Made by a program: the position numbers and the translations under genes. Shown here one piece after another: positions 1 through 5,459 of a stretch of DNA of 8,836 nt. This DNA is from Pirellulales bacterium (GTDB lineage: Bacteria > Planctomycetota > Planctomycetia > Pirellulales > JAICIG01). How positions within the stretch are numbered: position 1 is the first letter of the stretch; the number at the start of each line of letters is the position of its first letter. Location of the stretch: contig JAICIG010000340.1 of NCBI GenBank assembly GCA_025924495.1, positions 1 through 8,836 of the forward strand, in the 5' to 3' direction. A model generated the notes under the pieces. It had not been told where the DNA came from, did no database searches, and worked only from the letters and a program-made list of their open reading frames with translations.

Positions 1-440
1 GGCCGACCTGCGGATTGTCGATTACCGAGGCCGAGCGAGCTCTGCCCGGCATTATCGACTCCGTGGAAGTGGAATTGGCCAGGTTGGGCCTTTCGGGCGA
101 GCGGTTTACGATTCGCATGACGGGTTGCCCCAACGGCTGTGCGCGACCGTACAACTCCGATGTCGGCCTGGTGGGCAAAACGGCCGGCAAGTATACGGTG
201 CTCGTCGGCGGCAGGCTGCTCGGCGATCGGTTGAACTTCATCTACAAGGACCTCGTGCCTGAGGAAGAGGTCGCCGCCACGTTGCGACCGCTGTTTATGT
301 ACTTCAAGCACGCCCGTCATCCGGGCGAGACGTTTGGCGACTTCTGCTATCGCAAAGGGGCGGAAGACCTCGCAAATTGGGCCGCTGGCTATGAAGCGGA
401 AACGGCGGGTGCGGACCGCGCTGTTGCGCCGACTGCCTGA
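1..440 (+). CDS. Assimilatory sulfite reductase hemoprotein subunit, C-terminal part (5' truncated by window edge)
   Basis: This is the end of a siroheme/[4Fe-4S] sulfite reductase, which reduces sulfite to sulfide by six electrons in the cytoplasm during sulfur assimilation. The frame is open from base 3, reading PTCGLSITEAER at the edge, so the TTG at 15 is internal and the start lies outside the window. The Cys of PTC matches the second cluster ligand of the family's C-x5-C motif; the first ligand is off the edge. The second pair is in MTGCPNGCARPY (bases 117-149), where the last Cys bridges the cluster and siroheme in known structures. The NGCARPY form is typical of ferredoxin-type (plant and cyanobacterial) sulfite reductases and differs from the NSCGQ-like form of nitrite reductases. 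The C-terminal GETFGDFCYRKG also fits the family. The electron donor cannot be told from this fragment. A 95-base gap separates it from the next + strand gene. Confidence 0.93.
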   Translation, partial: PTCGLSITEAERALPGIIDSVEVELARLGLSGERFTIRMTGCPNGCARPYNSDVGLVGKTAGKYTVLVGGRLLGDRLNFIYKDLVPEEEVAATLRPLFMYFKHARHPGETFGDFCYRKGAEDLANWAAGYEAETAGADRAVAPTA

Positions 441-523
441 TCGCACGGACGTAAATCGACGGCCATGTTGCCAAGCCTGGCGGCGCCGCATCCCGAACTT
501 CGATCTTCAAAACATCTTGGCTC

Positions 524-528
524 AGGAG
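524..528 (+). promoter_or_regulatory. Shine-Dalgarno site of the small membrane protein gene
   Basis: AGGAG lies 7 bases before the ATG at 536. It is one of the better ribosome binding sites in this window. It favours 536 (or the adjacent in-frame ATG at 539) as the start over competing frames that run through the same DNA. Confidence 0.7.
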
Positions 529-535
529 ATCCGGC

Positions 536-994
536 ATGATGCCGCTCGCGCCTTGGATGAAACGTCTGTTGTGGTTTGTCGGCGGTTACAACATTCTTGC
601 GGGCGTGAACATGCTCTGCTTCTATCACGAGTCGTACAAAGTGATGGGAGTCGCCAAGCCGCAATTGAACCTGCCGATTCAGCTGGTCGGCGTGCTCGTA
701 GCGCTGTTCGGCATTGGCTACTGGTTGGTGGCGCGCAACCCGATCGAAAACCGCAACATTCTGGCGCTGGGCTTCTGGAGCAAATTGCTGGGCAGCGTGC
801 TGGGGATTTACTACGTTGCGGTCGGCAAGTTACCGCTGGCATTCCTGGCGGTTTTGTTCTTCGCCGATATCGTCTACTTGCTCCCCTTTTACGTGATCAT
901 CACCCGACTATATCGTCTGGCGGCCGAGCGCGATGCCTTGGCGGCGCGGCTGGTCGTTACGCCGATTTCGCAGAGTGATCGGACGGCTGCCTAA
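536..994 (+). CDS. Small four-helix integral membrane protein of unknown function
   Basis: The product is 152 residues and I do not recognise a named family with certainty. Four hydrophobic stretches are visible, at about residues 11-31, 45-66, 75-97 and 99-123, followed by a charged, probably cytoplasmic tail of about 30 residues. Short polar connections carry features that look conserved: YNILAG in helix 1, a KPQLNLP loop before helix 2, ARNPIENRN between helices 2 and 3, and an Asp (D111) inside helix 4. An AGGAG site 7 bases upstream supports the ATG at 536; the ATG at 539 is equally possible. It lies 95 bases after the sulfite reductase gene on the same strand, so co-transcription is possible, but nothing in the protein points to sulfur metabolism. 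It ends 2 bases before the stop codon of the convergent HD gene. Confidence 0.85.
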   Translation: MMPLAPWMKRLLWFVGGYNILAGVNMLCFYHESYKVMGVAKPQLNLPIQLVGVLVALFGIGYWLVARNPIENRNILALGFWSKLLGSVLGIYYVAVGKLPLAFLAVLFFADIVYLLPFYVIITRLYRLAAERDALAARLVVTPISQSDRTAA

Positions 995-996
995 AG

Positions 997-1560
997 CTAG
1001 CGCAGCAGGCCCAGCTCAGCCCCGATCGGTTGCATGGCGTCGATGACGAACTGGATGTGTTCGTCGAGCGGCACGCCGAGATCGTCGGCGCCGCGCGTGA
1101 TGTCTTCGCGGTTGACCGCGGCGGCAAATCCCTTCGCCTTGAGCTTCTTTTTGACGCTGCTGGTTTGCATGCCCGCGATTCCCTCGGGCCGCACCATAGC
1201 CACGGCGGTAATAAAGCCCGCCAGTTCGTCGCAGGCATAGAGCGTTTTATCGAGCCGCGACACGCGAGGGCAGTCTGTGAGGTAGTCGGCGTGTGACTTG
1301 ATAGCGTAGATCACCTGCTGTGGATAACCTAGGCCGGCGAGTATTTCGGCCCCTTTCAACGGATGATCCGGCGGATTCGGCCAGCGCTCGTAGTCAAAGT
1401 CGTGCAGCAAGCCGACGATGCCCCAGGTCTCTTCGTCCTCTCCGAACTTGCGGGCGTAAGCTCTCAGCGCCGCTTCGACGGCCAGCATGTGCTTGCGCAG
1501 GCTGTCGCTTTGCGTGTACTCGCATACCAAAGCATAGGCGGAGTCGCGATCGAGGGTCAT
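997..1560 (-). CDS. HD-superfamily hydrolase, COG2316-like
   Basis: A cytoplasmic metal-dependent HD-domain protein of 187 residues. The metal-binding pattern is complete: H24 in the first helix, the H53-D54 doublet in GLLHDFDYE, and D111 in YACDELAG; H66 and H90 lie where extra ligands often occur. The second half (ITAVAMVRPEGI, then SVKKKLKAKGFAAAVNREDI) matches my recollection of the COG2316 group of predicted HD hydrolases, which are about this long and carry a conserved K-K-x-K-x-K-x-F-A-x-x-V-x-R stretch. The substrate of that group is not established, so I assign no reaction. The ATG at 1560 gives the expected N-terminus, though no good Shine-Dalgarno is visible before it. The gene starts 64 bases after the stop of the secreted TPR gene on the same strand, so it may be the second gene of a two-gene unit. 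Confidence 0.9.
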   Translation of the reverse strand: MTLDRDSAYALVCEYTQSDSLRKHMLAVEAALRAYARKFGEDEETWGIVGLLHDFDYERWPNPPDHPLKGAEILAGLGYPQQVIYAIKSHADYLTDCPRVSRLDKTLYACDELAGFITAVAMVRPEGIAGMQTSSVKKKLKAKGFAAAVNREDITRGADDLGVPLDEHIQFVIDAMQPIGAELGLLR

Positions 1561-1624
1561 ATCGAGCGATTAAAGTGTTGACTGCGGCGACGCGCCAATC
1601 GCGAAGATTTAGCCGCGAAGTCGA

Positions 1625-3262
1625 TCACTGGGCCTCTTTGTCGTTTCCGGCTTTGTCGGGATCGGAGTTAGCTGCTTCATTTTGCAGCTCTCTCCACGGC
1701 TTGCCGGCTTTATAGCTTTCCAATTCCTTAGAAAGCTGTTCCTTCATCGTTTCGTCGCCCATCTCGACGGCCTTGCTCGACCATTTCTTTGCCTCGTCGA
1801 AATCGCCCGTTTCGGCATAAGCGGCGGCGAGCGTGCTGAGGATGTGAGCTTGTTTGTATTCCGTCACTTCACAGGCCTTGGTTGCCAGTTCAATCGCTCT
1901 CTTGCCGTCGCGCAGTTTCTCTTCCGGCGAGGTCGCTAGAAGCCAGGCGAGATTATTGAGCACTCCGCTATTCTCTGGATCGAGCTTGATCGCCTGATCA
2001 TAATCGGCCAGCGCTTCTGCCTGCTTGCCGATGCTCAGGTAGGTGTCGGCTCGGCCCTGATGCGCGAACCAGTTGGTCGGCTCCTGCTGGAGCGTCTCAG
2101 TATACGCCTCGATTGCCTTCTCGAACTGTTTCTTGGCGCCGTAGATCATGGCCAGCCGCAGCAAAGTGGCGGTGTCTTCTGGCGTTTGCGCATGTTGCCG
2201 CTCTAACTCCGGTAAAACTTCGTCTACCTTGCCGGCCGCCGCGACCAACATGGCCCAAATGCGAATCGCCTGGCTCGATCCGGGCGCCAAAGTCACGGCA
2301 CGGTCAGCATCAGCCAAACCTTCTTCCCACTGTTTGGTCTGGCCATAGACTTGCGCGCGCAGCAGCAGGGCGTAGACATTGTCCTGCGAGACCTTCAGCG
2401 CCTGCGTGGCGTCGTCGATGGCCGCCTGGTTATCGCCAGCCAGAAAATTAATTCGCCCGCGCTGGATTAACGGCACGGGCGATTCCGGGTTGAGCTCGGC
2501 AGCTTTGGTCAGACTCTCGCGCGCTTCGTCCCACTTTTCCAACGTGCTAAGGGCCAGACCTTTCGCTTCGTGCGTCGTCGGATCATCGGGATCTAACTTC
2601 AGCGCGGCATCGAAATCGCGCAACGCGTCCTGGGCCTTGTTCTGTGAGATATAGAAGTTGCCGCGATCGCGCAGCGGCCTGGCGTCATCCGGCGCCAGCT
2701 TGACCGCCTCATTGAGATCGGCCAGTTTCTTGTCGGAGTCTTTTTCCACGCCGGCTCGAAGCCGCAGCGCCTCGGCAAGCGAAGCGTCGTCATCTTTGAT
2801 CAAACGAACTGCCGCGTCGAGCGCTTGTTTGGCCCGCTCGGCATCGCCGAACGGTAGCGATTGGAGCTTACCCATTAGAAGCTGCGCGGGGGCCAGGTCG
2901 GGATTGGCCTGAACGGCGCGCTCCAATTCGGCAACGGCTAGCTGCCAGCGCTGAGCGGCCTGCACGTCGAGCTGTGCGCCATCGACCAAGGGGCTGCTGA
3001 CGACCTCGGCCCGTTTCAGTAGCGTGGAGGCCAGCAACTGTTTGGCGAACGCCTGATTGTCTTTGCTCAGCCCTTTGCTGAGGGCGCTTTGGCACAGGTC
3101 GGCAACCAGGCCCAATTCGCGGTACGACTCGGCGGATAATTTCGTCTCGATGGCCCGATCCAAATCGTCCTGGCCTTCATCCTCGGCCATTGCGGGCGAA
3201 ATACAGACCGCGACGACTAATGCGGCGGAAAAAAGGCGGAGCAGCGGCGAATGTTTCAGCAT
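1625..3262 (-). CDS. Secreted or periplasmic TPR-repeat protein
   Basis: A 545-residue protein with a Sec-type signal peptide: a basic start (MLKHSPLLR), a hydrophobic core at about residues 9-22, and an AMA site for cleavage near A26. Residues 27-180 are helical and contain two degenerate TPR-like segments. From about 193 to 504 there are eight or nine recognisable 34-residue TPR units, with A at the usual positions and LxPxD/N junctions such as ALKLDPDDP and AIKLDPENS. The unit near 431-468 (NNLAWLLATSPEEKLRDG) has the extended form common in planctomycete TPR proteins. The end has the KAGKPWRE tail, then a low-complexity acidic and lysine-rich end. Such repeats form a protein-binding superhelix; the partner is unknown. 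GAGGA at 3272-3276, 9 bases before the ATG, supports this start. Palindromes upstream (3302-3316, 3397-3411) could be regulatory. Confidence 0.92.
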   Translation of the reverse strand: MLKHSPLLRLFSAALVVAVCISPAMAEDEGQDDLDRAIETKLSAESYRELGLVADLCQSALSKGLSKDNQAFAKQLLASTLLKRAEVVSSPLVDGAQLDVQAAQRWQLAVAELERAVQANPDLAPAQLLMGKLQSLPFGDAERAKQALDAAVRLIKDDDASLAEALRLRAGVEKDSDKKLADLNEAVKLAPDDARPLRDRGNFYISQNKAQDALRDFDAALKLDPDDPTTHEAKGLALSTLEKWDEARESLTKAAELNPESPVPLIQRGRINFLAGDNQAAIDDATQALKVSQDNVYALLLRAQVYGQTKQWEEGLADADRAVTLAPGSSQAIRIWAMLVAAAGKVDEVLPELERQHAQTPEDTATLLRLAMIYGAKKQFEKAIEAYTETLQQEPTNWFAHQGRADTYLSIGKQAEALADYDQAIKLDPENSGVLNNLAWLLATSPEEKLRDGKRAIELATKACEVTEYKQAHILSTLAAAYAETGDFDEAKKWSSKAVEMGDETMKEQLSKELESYKAGKPWRELQNEAANSDPDKAGNDKEAQ

Positions 3263-3271
3263 AAACTCAAT

Positions 3272-3276
3272 TCCTC
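3272..3276 (-). promoter_or_regulatory. Shine-Dalgarno site of the TPR gene
   Basis: Read on the - strand this is GAGGA, ending 9 bases before the ATG at 3262. The predicted product then begins directly with a signal peptide, which confirms the start. Confidence 0.65.
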
Positions 3277-3301
3277 GCTGGGGAGGGCGTCGAACTTCAA
3301 T

Positions 3302-3316
3302 TGCCGCTCAGCGGCA
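3302..3316. repeat. Perfect 15-base palindrome upstream of the TPR gene
   Basis: TGCCGCT-C-AGCGGCA has 7-base arms around one central base. It sits 39 bases upstream of the TPR start codon. As RNA it could fold as a 5-bp stem with a 5-base loop in the 5' leader; as DNA it has the symmetry of a dimeric repressor site. There is no T-run, so a simple intrinsic terminator is unlikely. Confidence 0.4.
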
Positions 3317-3396
3317 GTGAACGCAGGCTCAAGCCAAGGCGCCCCTAACCACTGCAGGTCACAGGGGCCGAATTGCCGCGTATTTCCACCGCACCA

Positions 3397-3411
3397 CTGG
3401 CAATTTGCCAG
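3397..3411. repeat. Perfect 15-base palindrome in the permease/TPR spacer
   Basis: CTGGCAA-T-TTGCCAG has 7-base arms around one central base, the same geometry as the palindrome at 3302-3316 but with a different sequence. It lies 134 bases upstream of the TPR start and 66 bases downstream of the ABC permease stop. It could be an operator or a short hairpin at the end of the ABC transcript; no T-run follows on the - strand. Confidence 0.4.
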
Positions 3412-3477
3412 GACGCATTATGACGGGTGAAGCCCGAAAACGCTATCGTAGCTTGCTACCGGCCGGATCTCGGTCCT

Positions 3478-4302
3478 TTAAAGGGGAGCAGGCAAATCAC
3501 GGCGGCAAAAGATGATCGCGGCCGCTACATACGCCGCCAATCCCAGGCCGATCAGCGTGCCGTCATATCGCAAGCTCAACTCCCAGGCTCGTTCCGGGCT
3601 GACCGCCATGACCTGCGGTTCAAAAGCCCCTAAGAAAGTGCCGTACATCAGCCAGTCGAACTTAGGCGCCAGACGGCCAATAACTTTGATCACCAATTGC
3701 ACCATATAGAAGCCGCCCATGATGCCGATGGCGCGCCAGCGGTAACTTTCACAAGCCGAGATCATGGAACTCGCTGCCGCGAGAAAGAACGTCAGCGCAA
3801 ACAGGTTGCCCGCGGCGGGAATGAAATCGGCAAAGGCGACCTCATCCGACATGCCGCACGCAGCGAGCCCTTGAACGGTGCCCAGCCAGGCGGAGATCGC
3901 CAGCACGGCGGCGCCCAGCGTCGTCACGATGGCATGCACTGACAAGACCGCCAGCCGGCTGACCGGCTGCGCCAGCAGGATCTCCATCGTGCCGCGCCCG
4001 ATCTCGCCCGCCACGCAGTCGGAACCGCGCGCCAGCGACCAACTGAGCACGGCAAACACGGCGACGGGATCGATATAGGCTAAGGCAATGCGGCCGGTAT
4101 CGGTTGCCAGCTTCGAAAACGGCAAATTGATCATCGAACGAAATTCGCCGGGCAGCGCCTGCATAATGACCTTGTACGCGCCAAGATCGACGAGGCTCGT
4201 CAGCCACACAAATAGCCAATGAAACACGAACATCAAGGCGGTCAGAGCCAGCAGCAACGGCCGCGCCTCGTGAAACGTCTTCGACCACAAGGCTCTATTC
4301 AT
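3478..4302 (-). CDS. ABC-2 type transporter permease subunit
   Basis: The membrane subunit of an ABC exporter, 274 residues from the chosen ATG. Six hydrophobic segments are visible, at about 17-37, 73-92, 118-140, 160-183, 191-208 and 248-265. Between segments 2 and 3, GEIGRGTMEILLAQPVSR is the hallmark cytoplasmic coupling region of ABC-2 permeases of the NosY/ABC2_membrane_2 kind, where E-x-x-x-G-T contacts the ATPase. The open frame extends upstream to 4440, but that part is polar, lies inside the ATPase gene and has no such match. The ATG at 4302 is preceded by a purine-rich Shine-Dalgarno (4305-4314) and follows directly onto hydrophobic sequence. The first 8 bases overlap the end of the ATPase gene, the usual arrangement for coupled subunits. 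The substrate cannot be inferred. Confidence 0.9.
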   Translation of the reverse strand: MNRALWSKTFHEARPLLLALTALMFVFHWLFVWLTSLVDLGAYKVIMQALPGEFRSMINLPFSKLATDTGRIALAYIDPVAVFAVLSWSLARGSDCVAGEIGRGTMEILLAQPVSRLAVLSVHAIVTTLGAAVLAISAWLGTVQGLAACGMSDEVAFADFIPAAGNLFALTFFLAAASSMISACESYRWRAIGIMGGFYMVQLVIKVIGRLAPKFDWLMYGTFLGAFEPQVMAVSPERAWELSLRYDGTLIGLGLAAYVAAAIIFCRRDLPAPL

Positions 4303-5287
4303 TGCCTCTCTCCCGGCCGGCCAGTTGCATGATTTGCTCGCGCTCGGCCCGCTTAGCATCGTCAGAGCAATCCGGCGAGCCATTCTGGCTCTCCAGCGGG
4401 TGATAACTATCGTACACGGCCCGCAAGCCAAGCGGTTCAACGTTTACCTCGGCGAGCGGCAGCGTCGCTAACCAACCAAGCAGCGGCGAGAGTTCGCCGG
4501 GCGTATAGATGGTTACGGAATCATGGCGTGTCGAGATGGTCAATTGGCCGGCCAGCGCCATCGGGGCAGGCGGCAGCGGCCCGGTGAGCCGCGCGCGAAT
4601 GCGATGCTGTCGGCGGATATCGGCCACGCGTTGCACATGGACCAACTCGCCTAGGCGCATGATGCCGACGCGGTCGCACGCTTGCTCGGCTTCGTCCAAG
4701 ACGTGAGACGAGAAAATAATGGTCCGCCCAGCGGCCCGCGCCTCTCGCACTAAGGCCAACACCTCGCTGCGCACGTTAGGGTCGAGGTTGGCCGTTGGCT
4801 CGTCAAGAATTACTAGCGGCGTTTCGGCTGCAAGCACTCCCGCCAATGCCAGCTTCTGCCGCATCCCGGTGGACAGCATCGATACTTTCCGCGACAGTTC
4901 CAACTGCAGACGCTCGGCCAATTCCAGTGCTCGGTTGAAGCTCGCTCCAGGACGGATGCTGCAAAAGAATCGCAACACATCGCGGCCGCGCATCTGACGA
5001 AACAGCCGAGCGTCGCCAGGCAAGTAGCCGACGCGAGCATGGACTGCAACGCTCTGCCGATAGCAGTCCAAGCCGTCGATCCAGGCCGAGCCGGAGGTCG
5101 GACGCAAAAAGCCCATCAGCAAGCGAATCAGCGTCGTTTTGCCCGATCCGTTCGGGCCGAGCAGCCCGTAAACCTCGCCACGCTCGATCTGCAAGCAACA
5201 GTCGCTTAAGGCAGTTACATCACCGTAACGTTTTGTCAGTGAATGGGTTTCTACGAGCACCGCGACGTTTTCCCGGGAGTTTGGCAT
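4295..5287 (-). CDS. ABC transporter ATP-binding protein (CcmA-like exporter ATPase)
   Basis: The nucleotide-binding subunit that powers the adjacent permease; 330 residues from the chosen start. From that start, Walker A GPNGSGKT is at about 44-51, the signature loop at 138-142 reads LSTGM in place of canonical LSGGQ, Walker B LVILDEP is at 158-164 with catalytic Glu, and the switch His is in IIFSSH at 195. LSTGM followed by RQKLALA is common in drug- and polysaccharide-type exporter ATPases. The last 110 residues form an accessory C-terminal domain ending in a charged tail. The start is uncertain. The open frame reaches a TTG at 5377 with ATGs at 5347 and 5287, none with a clear Shine-Dalgarno. 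A GTG at 5260 would start MLVETHSLTKRYG, closest to typical family N-termini, with a weak GGGA upstream. Confidence 0.9.
   Translation of the reverse strand: MPNSRENVAVLVETHSLTKRYGDVTALSDCCLQIERGEVYGLLGPNGSGKTTLIRLLMGFLRPTSGSAWIDGLDCYRQSVAVHARVGYLPGDARLFRQMRGRDVLRFFCSIRPGASFNRALELAERLQLELSRKVSMLSTGMRQKLALAGVLAAETPLVILDEPTANLDPNVRSEVLALVREARAAGRTIIFSSHVLDEAEQACDRVGIMRLGELVHVQRVADIRRQHRIRARLTGPLPPAPMALAGQLTISTRHDSVTIYTPGELSPLLGWLATLPLAEVNVEPLGLRAVYDSYHPLESQNGSPDCSDDAKRAEREQIMQLAGRERGNE
4305..4314 (-). promoter_or_regulatory. Shine-Dalgarno site of the permease gene, inside the ATPase gene
   Basis: On the - strand this reads GGGAGAGAGG and ends 2 bases before the permease ATG; its GGGAG core has a 7-base spacing. 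It lies within the last codons of the ATPase gene, which fits translational coupling and decides the permease start at 4302. Confidence 0.65.
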
Positions 5288-5459
5288 TTCGCCAGCGTGT
5301 TTGTCCTGCTCTTCATTGTCAAGGCCGCCGGCGAGTTGGCAAGGCATGCCCGCGCCGCTGCGGTTGAATAACCGCAATGCTCAGATCGCGATAACTCGCA
5401 GCAGGGCAATCGATCGCCCATCGACGACGTCTGAACTCGCAGACGATCCGAATAGCAAT
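5288..5459. other. Spacer or possible 5' extension between glycosyltransferase and ABC ATPase
   Basis: The right 82 bases (5378-5459) hold no gene I can support. The left 90 bases (5288-5377) are open in the ATPase frame but do not resemble the ATPase family N-terminus. The promoter or leader of the ABC operon is expected here, but I see no clear consensus boxes and no strong terminator for the glycosyltransferase. Confidence 0.4.

Larger units (their letters stand above)
3263..3477. other. Gene-free spacer between ABC permease and TPR genes
   Basis: I see no credible coding region in these 215 bases. The notable content is a set of short inverted repeats: 3302-3316, 3397-3411, CGGGT-GAA-GCCCG (3424-3436, one G-T pair), GTAGC-TT-GCTAC (3448-3459), CCGGCCGG (3459-3466) and CCTTTAAAGG (3475-3484), the last covering the permease stop codon. 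I could not identify convincing -35/-10 boxes, although the TPR promoter should lie here if the gene is transcribed separately. Confidence 0.6.

Noticed and set aside
480..489. GCGGCGCCGC palindrome as a terminator of the sulfite reductase gene
   Set aside because: It has no loop and no following T-run, and such GC-only palindromes are expected by chance in this base composition. A neighbouring GCCA-AGCC-TGGC hairpin (470-481) is also too short.
334..978. 214-codon open frame on the + strand overlapping sulfite reductase and the membrane protein gene
   Set aside because: It is Arg- and Ala-rich with no domain pattern, and it runs across two well-supported genes in other frames; typical of GC-rich shadow frames.
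3427..3633. 68-codon open frame on the + strand starting in the permease/TPR spacer
   Set aside because: Most of it is antisense to the permease gene, there is no ribosome site, and the composition is not protein-like.
4303..4440. N-terminal extension of the ABC permease to an upstream start at 4440
   Set aside because: The added 46 residues are polar and Arg-rich, lie wholly within the ATPase gene and precede a good Shine-Dalgarno and ATG at 4302 that begin a family-like N-terminus.
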